DNA from: CAVQCA01 sp963710815
Lineage (GTDB): Bacteria > Pseudomonadota > Gammaproteobacteria > UBA9214
Assembly: GCA_963710815.1 (NCBI GenBank)
Contig: CAVQCA010000135.1
Location: forward strand, 3,903-67,902
Length of the DNA stretch: 64,000 nucleotides
Direction: 5' to 3'
Shown here: one piece after another, positions 46,513 to 53,973 of the stretch
Numbering within the stretch: the stretch's first letter is position 1
How the letters are laid out: every line of letters starts with the position of its first letter
Position numbers and translations under genes: made by a program
The notes under the pieces: generated by a model
What the model saw: the letters and a program-made list of their open reading frames with translations, nothing else
What the model was told of the DNA's origin: nothing
The model's database searches: none

Positions 46513-47124
46513 ATGAGCGGGTGCGGAGACTGTTGCGGAAGCGATCTGATCAGGGCGACGGCCGCCGAGCGGCGCACGCTCACCATCGTCATGTTGCTGA
46601 ACGCGGCGATGTTCATGGCAGAGTTTTACGCCGGCCTGCTGGCCGGTTCCACGGCGCTGCTTGCCGATTCCCTGGACATGCTGGCCGATGCCCTGGTCTA
46701 TGCGCTGGGGCTGTTCGCCCTGGGGCGTGCGGCGCACTGGCGCGCCCGCGCCGCCCTCACCAGCGGTATGTTCCAGCTGGCGCTGGGTCTGGGTGTGGGG
46801 GTTGAGGCCGGGGTGAAGATGTTCGTCGACGGTCTTCCCGACACCACTACCATGGGGGTGTTCGGCGTCATCGCCCTGCTGGTCAACAGCGTTTGCTTCC
46901 TGCTGCTCTCGCGCTTTCGCGCCGGCGACATCAACCTGCGGGCGACCTGGATCTGTTCGCGCAATGACATGCTCGGCAATGCCGGGGTGCTGGTCGCGGC
47001 CGGGCTGGTTGCCTGGCGAAACGCCCTCTGGCCCGACATCGTGATTGGCCTGTTGATCGCGGCGGTCGTGGTCCGTTCCGCCGTGCGGGTTATTCGCGAG
47101 GCGCGGGAGGAGTTGTCCGGTTAA
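46513..47124 (+). CDS. cation diffusion facilitator-like transporter, short form
   Basis: The 203-residue protein starts at ATG 46513 (GGGGCGGGCG upstream). The N-terminus MSGCGDCCGS has a Cys cluster. Five to six membrane helices follow, with the CDF pattern GSTALLADSLDMLADALVY and the second metal-site helix SRNDMLGNAGVLVAA. The C-terminal cytoplasmic domain of CzcD-type proteins is missing. It probably exports Zn, Co, Ni or Cd. It is divergent from the cus operon, sharing a 118-base control region. Confidence 0.8.
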   Translation: MSGCGDCCGSDLIRATAAERRTLTIVMLLNAAMFMAEFYAGLLAGSTALLADSLDMLADALVYALGLFALGRAAHWRARAALTSGMFQLALGLGVGVEAGVKMFVDGLPDTTTMGVFGVIALLVNSVCFLLLSRFRAGDINLRATWICSRNDMLGNAGVLVAAGLVAWRNALWPDIVIGLLIAAVVVRSAVRVIREAREELSG

Positions 47125-47202
47125 ACAGAGTGCTCATAAATATAGCAATAACATCACCCACCCGGGTTTCTCCCCTGCGAATAACTGTGGCACCATTCCT
47201 TC

Positions 47203-47889
47203 ATGGCCAGGCAACTGATACTCCTCATCGAGGATGACGAAGACATACGCGAGCTGCTCGTCTACAACCTCGAGAAGAACGGCTACGCGGTCGAGGCGGT
47301 GGAAACCGGGGAAGACGGCCTCGCCAGCGCCGGCGGGCGCAAACCCGACCTGATACTGCTCGATCTCATGCTGCCCGGCGTGGATGGACTGTCGGTGTGC
47401 CGCAGACTCAAGGAAAGCAAGGTGACGCATGAGGTACCCATCATCATCGTCTCGGCCAAGGGGGAGGAGACGGATGTCATCACCGGGCTGGAACTGGGCG
47501 CGGATGATTATCTGGCCAAACCGTTCAGCCCGAACATCCTCCTGTCACGGGTGCGTGCGGTGCTGCGACGCAGCAGCCAGAGCCTGCCGGGCGAAGCCGC
47601 CGTCCTCAGGGTGCATGAGCTGGTCATCGACCCGAAAAAGTTCAAGGCCACCCTGGACGGACAGAACCTGGATCTGACCGCGAGCGAGTTCCGCATCCTC
47701 TACTACCTGGCTTCCCACCAGGGCTGGGTGTTCACGCGTTACCAGATCATGGACGCCATCCGCGGCGAGGGCTATGTCGTGACGGAGCGGGCCATCGACG
47801 TCCAGATTGCCGGATTGCGCAAGAAGCTGGGCAATCACTCAGCCTATATAGAAACCGTGCGTGGCGTCGGCTATCGCTTCCTCGAGTGA
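47203..47889 (+). CDS. phoB: phosphate-regulon response regulator PhoB
   Basis: The 228-residue protein has receiver acidic residues IEDDED, phospho-acceptor Asp in LLDLMLPGVDGLSVCR, and Lys in DDYLAKPFSP. Its winged helix (LTASEFRILYYLASHQGWVFTR, closing YIETVRGVGYRF) is that of PhoB. It binds Pho boxes when phosphate is scarce; one such box is found at 61383-61404. I did not find a Pho box in its own short upstream region. The stop overlaps the phoR start by four bases. Confidence 0.92.
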   Translation: MARQLILLIEDDEDIRELLVYNLEKNGYAVEAVETGEDGLASAGGRKPDLILLDLMLPGVDGLSVCRRLKESKVTHEVPIIIVSAKGEETDVITGLELGADDYLAKPFSPNILLSRVRAVLRRSSQSLPGEAAVLRVHELVIDPKKFKATLDGQNLDLTASEFRILYYLASHQGWVFTRYQIMDAIRGEGYVVTERAIDVQIAGLRKKLGNHSAYIETVRGVGYRFLE

Positions 47890-49304
47890 AGACGGGAAAA
47901 ATACCCCGCAAGCATTCCCTCTGGCTGTACTACGGCCTGTCGGTCGCTATCGCCGTGGCGGCCCTGCTCGCCGTCACCTGGTATGTGGCGGACCGATTCC
48001 GGGATTTTTTCATCGATCAACTCGAAACCACGCTGGAGGCCCGGGCGCGCAGGATAGCCGACGACATCCGCCCGGATGATGTGAAAACCGGAGGGTTCGA
48101 CACCCGTTGCCTTGCCCTGAGGGGCACCGATCCGACAATCCGCGTTACCGTGATCGACGATCAGGGTGTCGTGCTGTGCGACTCGGACGCCGACCACCTC
48201 GCCATGGAGAACCATCGGGGGCGACCGGAAATCATCCAGGCACTGAACGGCCACACCGCTTCGATAATCCGCTTCAGCAAGACCCTGCAGACCACGCTGC
48301 TCTATGTCGCGGTGCCGCTGGATCTCGGGCATTCGAGGTGGGTGGTGCGCACCGCCCTGTCGCTGTCATCGATCAATCATCTGCTCAATGAACTCTTCAA
48401 CAAGCTGCTTTTCCTGCTGCTCGCGCTGATCACCATCATCTTCGGTGTCGGCGTCTACGTCTACCGCAAGATCGACCCGCCGCTGGAGGAGATACGGCTT
48501 GGCGCCGAGCGCTTTGCCCACGGACGGTTCGCCGCGAAGCTGCCTGATTACCAGGTAAGGGAAATCGCGGAGCTCGCGACCGCGCTGAACCAGATGGCGA
48601 CCCAGCTCGACAGCCTGGAAAATCTGCGCCGTGAGTTCGTCGCCAATGTATCGCACGAACTGAAGACGCCGGTAACATCAATCCACGGGTTTGCGGAGAC
48701 CCTGCTGGACGGCGCGAAAAACAATCCGGAAGACCTCGAGCGTTTCCTGCAGATCATCGTCAGGCAGTCCGCCCGCCTGGCAGATATCATCGACGATCTG
48801 CTGACCCTGTCGCGGCTGGAAAGCGCTCCGCTCGACGAGCTGCTGGCCATCGATCGCTACGACCTGTGCGACATCCTGGAATCCGGCCGTGATGCCTGCC
48901 ACAGCCGGGCGGAGAAAAAGGACATCGGGATCATCATCGATTGTCCCGGTACGATCGAGGTCATGGCCGACCGCTCGCTGCTCACTCAGGCGGTGATCAA
49001 TCTCATCGAAAACGCCGTCAAATACAGCCCCGAACACACTACCGTCACGGTGTCCGGTTCGCGGCAGACGCAGCGGGTGCGCATCACCGTCACCGACCAG
49101 GGGCCGGGGATTGCGGAGCACCACATACCGCGCCTCTTCGAGCGTTTCTACCGTGCCGACAAGGCGCGCAGCCGCAGGCTCGGCGGGACCGGCCTCGGGC
49201 TGGCCATCGTCAAGCACATCGCCGGCGTGCACCGGGGCGAGGTGGACGTGGTGACCCAGATCGGCCACGGCAGCACCTTCATCATCCTTCTGCCGGGCGT
49301 CTAG
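47886..49304 (+). CDS. phoR: phosphate-regulon sensor histidine kinase PhoR
   Basis: The 472-residue kinase starts at GTG 47886 (GTGA overlap with phoB). There are two membrane helices (residues about 12-34 and 170-196) around a 135-residue periplasmic domain, larger than in E. coli PhoR. HAMP follows, then H-box FVANVSHELKTPVTSIHG, N-box INLIENAVKYSP, G1 TDQGPGI and G2 GTGLGLAIVKH. It responds to phosphate flux through Pst and PhoU. No pstSCAB is in this window. Confidence 0.9.
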   Translation: MKTGKIPRKHSLWLYYGLSVAIAVAALLAVTWYVADRFRDFFIDQLETTLEARARRIADDIRPDDVKTGGFDTRCLALRGTDPTIRVTVIDDQGVVLCDSDADHLAMENHRGRPEIIQALNGHTASIIRFSKTLQTTLLYVAVPLDLGHSRWVVRTALSLSSINHLLNELFNKLLFLLLALITIIFGVGVYVYRKIDPPLEEIRLGAERFAHGRFAAKLPDYQVREIAELATALNQMATQLDSLENLRREFVANVSHELKTPVTSIHGFAETLLDGAKNNPEDLERFLQIIVRQSARLADIIDDLLTLSRLESAPLDELLAIDRYDLCDILESGRDACHSRAEKKDIGIIIDCPGTIEVMADRSLLTQAVINLIENAVKYSPEHTTVTVSGSRQTQRVRITVTDQGPGIAEHHIPRLFERFYRADKARSRRLGGTGLGLAIVKHIAGVHRGEVDVVTQIGHGSTFIILLPGV

Positions 49305-49402
49305 ACCTGTTCAGGGGTTGGCTCCGGCCCGGCGGCCTGATCGATGTCGTAATGCGGGTGTCACAGGAAACCTGTACTATCATCATTGCTACCTGCTTCA
49401 TA

Positions 49403-49420
49403 CCGCATGGTGTCATGCGG
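49403..49420 (+). other. hairpin in the phoR-phoU gap
   Basis: CCGCATG-GTGT-CATGCGG is a perfect 7-bp stem with a four-base loop, in the 240-base gap between phoR and phoU. No T tract follows, so it could be a partial terminator or an mRNA stability element. The rest of the gap shows nothing I can name. Confidence 0.5.
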
Positions 49421-49545
49421 TGTTCGGGCCTTTCCACCCGGAATTCCTGTTAGTGCTTGGCAAAACGGGGCGGATATTCCAGAATTTCGCGAACGCATGA
49501 CCGGACCACAGGGCGCCTTGGCCGAGGCAATCGGGGAGAATAGAC

Positions 49546-50229
49546 GTGACTATGCATTTTCAAAGAGAAGTGGATTACCTGAACCAGCATCTGGTTGCGA
49601 TCGCCAAACGGGTCGAGGACCAGGTGAACATGGCTTTCAATTCCGCCTTGCAGATGGACGTGGAGACTGCCAGAAAGGTGATCGATGGCGACGCGGAAGT
49701 CGACAATGTCGAGGTGATGATGGAGGAGGAGTGCCTGAAACTGCTGGCGCTCTATCAGCCGGTCGCCAATGACCTGCGCCTGATCGTGGCGGTGCTGAAG
49801 ATCAACAACGATCTGGAGCGCATCGGTGACCACGCCAAAAATATGGCCCAGATCGTGGTGAGCATGGCCGAGGGTGAGCCCCTGAAAATCTCCGACAGGA
49901 TGATCACCATTTTCGACAAGACCAAGCTGATGCTGCGCAAGGCGCTGCTCGCTTTCACGGAACTCGACCGCGAGCTTGCGGAGTCCGTGCTTGCCATGGA
50001 CGACGAGGTGGACAGTATGTGCAAGGCCGAACTGCCTCTGCAGATCGATATGATCAAGAGCGAACCCGATCTTACCGGACAGCACCTGATGCTGTTGTCG
50101 GTGTGCCGCCAGCTGGAACGCATCGGCGATCATGCCTCCAATATCGCGGAGGACATCATCTACCTGCTTTCCGGTGAAATCATCCGGCATAGCATCAGCG
50201 GTTCGTTGACACGCGCCCCTTCCTGCTGA
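49546..50229 (+). CDS. phoU: phosphate-signalling protein PhoU
   Basis: The 227-residue protein consists of two PhoU three-helix repeats, each with a conserved acidic metal motif (VIDGDAEVDNVEVMMEEECL and VLAMDDEVDSMCKAEL). The LERIGDHAKNMAQ and LERIGDHASNIAEDI motifs are diagnostic. It transmits Pst transport state to PhoR. The start is GTG 49546 or ATG 49552 after GGGAGAA. It is separated from phoR by 240 bases, so it may have its own promoter. Confidence 0.95.
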   Translation: MTMHFQREVDYLNQHLVAIAKRVEDQVNMAFNSALQMDVETARKVIDGDAEVDNVEVMMEEECLKLLALYQPVANDLRLIVAVLKINNDLERIGDHAKNMAQIVVSMAEGEPLKISDRMITIFDKTKLMLRKALLAFTELDRELAESVLAMDDEVDSMCKAELPLQIDMIKSEPDLTGQHLMLLSVCRQLERIGDHASNIAEDIIYLLSGEIIRHSISGSLTRAPSC

Positions 50230-50466
50230 GGCCGGGACTATCGGCAGTTCTGCCGCCACGACGACCATACAATTACGGTTAATATTCGGTGTGCTTCCGT
50301 GGCCATCTATTCCACTGTTATCAAGTAAGCACCCGTCGGGTCATGCCCGGTAATTCCCGTTGACGGTGTGCCCCCGTGACGAAGAAATAACGCGGGCGAC
50401 ACGGTTTCCTAACAATCCGCGGTTAACCTCAGAAGATAAGACAATATTCTGCGAGGTGACGGGGCG

Positions 50467-50661
50467 ATGAAATTGTTCATCAAGGAATGGCCAAACAAGA
50501 CGGCCACGATAATGACGGAAAACGGTCAGGTCGTGTGGACGTTCAGCAACCGGGAAATTGCGCAGCATGCCTGCCATGAGTGGTTCAGGACGCTGGCGGA
50601 AAAGGTGGAATACTGCGAAATCCTTGACGAGGAAGATCTGACACAGACCTGTATGGCCTGA
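50467..50661 (+). CDS. small conserved-looking protein, unknown function
   Basis: The 64-residue protein starts at ATG 50467, preceded by GAGGTGACGGGG. It reads as a compact soluble domain (MKLFIKEWPNKTATIMTENG, VVWTFSNREIAQHACHEWF), with two Cys in the second half and one near the end. Codon use is like its neighbours, which supports a real gene. I do not recognise the family. It lies downstream of phoU and converges with the Ppx/GppA-like gene. Confidence 0.6.
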   Translation: MKLFIKEWPNKTATIMTENGQVVWTFSNREIAQHACHEWFRTLAEKVEYCEILDEEDLTQTCMA

Positions 50662-50687
50662 GGCCCGCGCTTGTCGTGCCGTCAGGG

Positions 50688-51632
50688 TCAGCCGGTGGTG
50701 TTCAGGAGCCCCTGACCTTCGAAGTGTTCGAAGATCAGCCCGGCGGGCAGATCGACCGGGGAAATATACACCTCCGTGTGGCCGGTGCGGCTCAGCAGGC
50801 AGTCGAGGAAGATCAGGCCGGTCAATATTTCCGCCATGTCGCCGCTGCTCTGTTTCAGCGCATCGAACTCCGGTTTTAGCAATCCCTGTACTTCATCGAG
50901 TTTGGCGGACACCGACGCCGCGGACAGGCGGGTTTCCCTGACGTGTTCCTCGCTCTGACCGGTGATGAATGCGGCGCAGGCGCTCGCCGAGAGAGCGATG
51001 AGCTTCTCCGTCCCGGAAGGCAGACGGATATGCCGTTTCAGGAAGCCCCGGTAGATCTCGGTGGCCTCGCCGATGCTGTAGGCCGCCAGGATGTAATCTT
51101 CATAGGCCCTGACGTACCCGGTATCGAGATAGATGGTGGAAATTCCGGTATCCACCTTCCAGGTGACCTGGCAGCTCTGACTGCGCAATTTGCAGACCAG
51201 CCGGTTCGGCAAGCCGCGGGTCGCGGCCAGATAGCCAAGCGCACCTTCGCGTTGTTCGTTCACGATCTCCATCGCGATGCCCTCGGCCCTGGCGAGGTCG
51301 AGCAACTCCCAGGCATTGGCCGCCCGGCCGACGGCCGCGGTGGCCGCCGCGACGATCCGGGAGACGCCGAGGTGGGTACTGCAACTGTGCAAATCGGCCA
51401 GCACGGCGCCGATCTCGGTGAGCTTGCCGGTGCTGATCCGGCCCTTGTTCCGGGCAATGTCCGCACCCAGATCCAGCGGTGCATGACAGATGGATTTGGT
51501 GATGATACGGTTGCCGTGCCGGTAACCGCACACCAGTGTAAACACCTTGCTGCCCATGTCGATGGCGCATACCGCGTCGGTATCGGCGACGGGAAGTTTC
51601 TCCAGCGGTTCGGTTATTTCCAGATACGACAT
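50688..51632 (-). CDS. divergent Ppx/GppA-family (ASKHA) protein
   Basis: The 314-residue protein has the first ASKHA phosphate loop CAIDMGSKVFTLVCGY. The Ppx pattern ISTGKLTEIGAVLADLHSC, VSRIVAAATAAVGRAAN and IVNEQREGALGYLAA follows, including a Glu in the catalytic position. The second phosphate loop, normally DIGGGSTEL, is degenerate (KVDTGISTIYL). It has only the two-domain core; the C-terminal HD-like domain of E. coli Ppx/GppA is missing. Phosphatase activity on polyphosphate or (p)ppGpp is possible but doubtful. The nearby phoBRU genes fit a phosphate link. Confidence 0.7.
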   Translation of the reverse strand: MSYLEITEPLEKLPVADTDAVCAIDMGSKVFTLVCGYRHGNRIITKSICHAPLDLGADIARNKGRISTGKLTEIGAVLADLHSCSTHLGVSRIVAAATAAVGRAANAWELLDLARAEGIAMEIVNEQREGALGYLAATRGLPNRLVCKLRSQSCQVTWKVDTGISTIYLDTGYVRAYEDYILAAYSIGEATEIYRGFLKRHIRLPSGTEKLIALSASACAAFITGQSEEHVRETRLSAASVSAKLDEVQGLLKPEFDALKQSSGDMAEILTGLIFLDCLLSRTGHTEVYISPVDLPAGLIFEHFEGQGLLNTTG

Positions 51633-51936
51633 GTCATGGCCGGATACAGTGAGAGTGAGGGTAGTTTGCCCGCTGAATGTTAGGCGCTGATGAGGGTTGG
51701 CGCCCGTTACGCCAGCGCGTCAATAGTTCATGATACACCCCCGGCGTTCTGGTGGTACGGCTATGGGGCTGCTCGGTCACTGAAACGCTCATACGCAGGT
51801 GCCGCCTTCCATCGTGTGTTTTGCTGGCAGCCCGTGGAAACAGATTCGGCGCACAGCAGCCAGGCACCGCCGCCGTGTAAAACCGGCTGCCGAGGCGGGG
51901 ATTCCCGGCCCCGACACGCATGTGAAAACGGTGAAT
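51633..51936. other. gap without a recognised gene
   Basis: These 304 bases lie between the Ppx/GppA-like start and the 3' end of the ArsR gene. A long minus-strand frame (51761-52327) crosses it, but beyond its first codons it is a shadow of arsR and then Arg/Pro-rich nonsense. I see no strong hairpin, repeat or promoter. Confidence 0.4.
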
Positions 51937-52278
51937 TCAGGTGATGCTGCGTGCCCCCGGCCGGTTCGGCATGCTGCGCAGCGCGGCATGGTCTTCCCTG
52001 AAGGGCGCGGCCTTCAACACCTCGGCGGCGGTGGCTTCGATCACGGTGCGCGCCCAGTCGGGCAGGTCGGGATTGAGGCGGTAATACACCCACTGGCCGG
52101 CGCGGCGGTCGAGTACGATGTCCTGTGCGCGCAGAACGGCCAGATGCCGCGAGATCTTGGGTTGGATGGTGTTCAGGGCATGGGTCAGCTCGCAGACACA
52201 TAATTCCCCTTCGCACTGCATGAGAAGGATCGCACGCAGGCGTGTGATATCCGCCAGTAGTGCGGAAAAGACCGTCAG
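51937..52278 (-). CDS. ArsR/SmtB-family regulator with disrupted or non-standard start
   Basis: The winged-helix core is clear: ADITRLRAILLMQCEGELCVCEL with the metalloid-binding Cys-Val-Cys, then the recognition helix IQPKISRHLAVLRAQDIV and GQWVYYRLNPDLPDWAR. The usual LF-xxLAD start is present only in a frame open from 52284, which lacks ATG, GTG or TTG before Met 52221. CTG 52278 is a possible start. In the next frame, ATG 52291/52297 gives MIVTPDGLF, exactly the expected N-terminus, so a one-base frameshift near 52270 is likely. It responds to As(III)/Sb(III) if functional. Confidence 0.7.
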   Translation of the reverse strand: MTVFSALLADITRLRAILLMQCEGELCVCELTHALNTIQPKISRHLAVLRAQDIVLDRRAGQWVYYRLNPDLPDWARTVIEATAAEVLKAAPFREDHAALRSMPNRPGARSIT

Positions 52279-52306
52279 GAGTAACTATCATGGCCATGTC
52301 TGTACG

Positions 52307-52337
52307 ATATATCATGTATACGTTCAATCATATATAT
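52307..52337. promoter_or_regulatory. AT-rich operator-like region upstream of the ArsR gene
   Basis: ATATATCATGTATAC at the left and AATCATATATAT at the right form an AT-rich, partly symmetric stretch between the ArsR gene and the plus-strand gene at 52443. ArsR-family repressors bind imperfect AT-rich palindromes of this kind, including the repeated TCAT or ATGA half-sites seen here. Assignment rests on position only. Confidence 0.4.
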
Positions 52338-52442
52338 TTTGGCGGGTGCAGACAGCGCTCCGTGTGGCGTTTCCAGGAATGCTATGCTTGGTCGTCAGGG
52401 TACTTTAGAACGCGATACGACGTCTCAACCCGGGGGAAAGGC

Positions 52443-52721
52443 ATGATGGAATTATCCAAAGAAGAAGGCGTCATCATGGCGCTGGAAGAAAGGTTCGAGA
52501 AGCAGAGGCTGCCGCGGTTGCTGGCGCTCAAGGACAAGGTTGACACGGGCGGGGTGCTCGACGACCCGGAGATCGCCTTCCTGGAACAGGTGATCAACGA
52601 TGCCATGCACAGCAAGTCCCTGATGGATCGGCACCCGGAATGGCAGGAGTTCTGTGCCTACGTCGTCCATCTCTATGAAGAAATCACCGAAAAGGCACTC
52701 AAGAACGAAGAGGGTCGCTAG
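52443..52721 (+). CDS. small helical protein, unknown function
   Basis: The 92-residue protein starts at ATG 52443 after GGGGGAAAGG; the open frame reaching back to 52260 is not protein-like. It is charged and helical (MMELSKEEGVIMALEERFEK, IAFLEQVINDAMHSKSLMDR, YVVHLYEEITEKALKNEEGR), without membrane segments or Cys-pair motifs. No family is recognised. Its TAG stop is the first triplet of the repeat at 52719, and glk on the other strand stops at the other end of the same repeat. Confidence 0.65.
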   Translation: MMELSKEEGVIMALEERFEKQRLPRLLALKDKVDTGGVLDDPEIAFLEQVINDAMHSKSLMDRHPEWQEFCAYVVHLYEEITEKALKNEEGR

Positions 52722-52803
52722 GAGCCTGTCGGATTCAGGTGATCGTAGCGAGCAGTACAGGGGACAGTAACCGGGTAGATCAACCCCGGGCCCGACAGAT
52801 CTA
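52719..52803. repeat. short copy of the TAGGAGCCTGTCGG palindromic repeat
   Basis: The left end TAGGAGCCTGTCGGATT and the following GGTGATCGTAGCGAGCA match the full element at 14898. The right end (GTAGATCAACCC, then CCGACAGATCTAG) matches its other terminus. The interior is deleted to about 85 bases in total. Both termini serve as stop codons: TAG (52719-52721) for the plus-strand gene, and TAG (complement of 52801-52803) for glk. Confidence 0.8.
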
Positions 52804-53793
52804 GGGATTCCCGGCAAAGACGGCCGGACCGTAGAGCGCCGTGCGCTCGTTGAGAATCACCCGCACCGGCATCTGCTCCAGCAGACCCTGCATGCGGCCC
52901 TTGGCGCGGAAGGCGGCCATGAAGGTGCCGCTCTCCAGTTGCTCGAGGATCTTCGGCGCGATGCCGCCGCCGAGGTACACCCCGCCGCTTGCCATCATCT
53001 TGAGCGCCAGGTCGCCGGCCTCGACGCCGTAGAGGTGGACGAAAAGTTCCAGCGCCTCCACGCAGAGCGTATCGAGTCCGGACTGTGCGGCGCGGGAGAT
53101 AGCGGCGGCCGGGTCGTTTTCCTGCATATCGTCTCTCAGCCAGTCCGCCACGGCGTGTTTGCGGTAGTGAACCAGGAAGTCGTGGATGTTCACCAGCCCG
53201 GGACCCGAGACCAGCCTCTCCCAGCTTGCATGTCCGTAGCGCGCCATCAGAAAGCGCAGCAACTCGATTTCCAGATCGCTCCCGGGGCTGAAACCGGCGT
53301 GGCCGCCCTCGGTGGCGAAGGGTCGGAAGTGAGCCCCGTCACGGAACAGGCCGGCTTCGCCCAGGCCGGTGCCGGCCGCGATGATGGCGGCGTTGCCGAC
53401 GGGATCCTCGACACCGGTGTTGAGGGTGTGGAAATCCTTTTCATCGAGGGCGCTCAGGCCCCAGGCGTTGGCTTCCAGGTCATTCAGCAGGGCGACCCGC
53501 GGGATGTGAAAACGCGCGGCGATCTCCCTGGCGCTGATGTGCCAGGGCAGGTTGGTCACGTTCACCGTGTTGCCTCGCACCGGCCCGGCGATGCCGAACG
53601 AGGCGGCGTCCGGCCGCGCCTCCCCGGCGTTCAGGAAGTCATCGATGATGTCGTTCAGCGAGGCGTAGTCACCGCTGGGATATGTGCGCTCGACCAGGTT
53701 CTCCAGATGCGTGCCCGTCACATCGAACACGGCCAGCCGTGTTTTTGTTCCGCCGATGTCGCCCGACAGTACCCGTCGCGTGTTGTTCGCCAT
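52801..53793 (-). CDS. glk: glucokinase
   Basis: The 330-residue enzyme phosphorylates glucose with ATP. Start ATG 53793 follows GGAGACCAGCGAC; the longer frame to 53847 is untranslated leader. The phosphate-1 motif SGDIGGTKTRLAVFD, sugar-binding NDLEANAWG, the GTGLG loop and ASGGVYLGGGI adenosine motif are those of the Glk family (not ROK, since the zinc Cys motif is absent). The stop codon is supplied by the repeat terminus at 52801. Confidence 0.93.
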   Translation of the reverse strand: MANNTRRVLSGDIGGTKTRLAVFDVTGTHLENLVERTYPSGDYASLNDIIDDFLNAGEARPDAASFGIAGPVRGNTVNVTNLPWHISAREIAARFHIPRVALLNDLEANAWGLSALDEKDFHTLNTGVEDPVGNAAIIAAGTGLGEAGLFRDGAHFRPFATEGGHAGFSPGSDLEIELLRFLMARYGHASWERLVSGPGLVNIHDFLVHYRKHAVADWLRDDMQENDPAAAISRAAQSGLDTLCVEALELFVHLYGVEAGDLALKMMASGGVYLGGGIAPKILEQLESGTFMAAFRAKGRMQGLLEQMPVRVILNERTALYGPAVFAGNP

Positions 53794-53973
53794 GTCGCTG
53801 GTCTCCGTTGCGCTGGCCGGGAAAGAGATTTCGGGATTGTGACACACTGGCGGTGTTACGGTAATCCGTTATCCAGTCAGGCCGGGTCAACAGCTCCGGA
53901 TGACCACGTCGACGCCCCATGAGCGTGTTGTCGGGCAGATCCTGTAGTGAATGCTCCGCGCCCGCCGGGATAA

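Noticed and set aside
47125..47202. Possible Pho box before phoB
   Set aside because: No pair of CTGTCAT-like 7-mers with 11-bp period could be found in this gap.
49355..49400. Possible Pho box before phoU (GTGTCAC ... CCTGTAC)
   Set aside because: The two half-sites are 14 bases apart instead of 11 and the second is poor.
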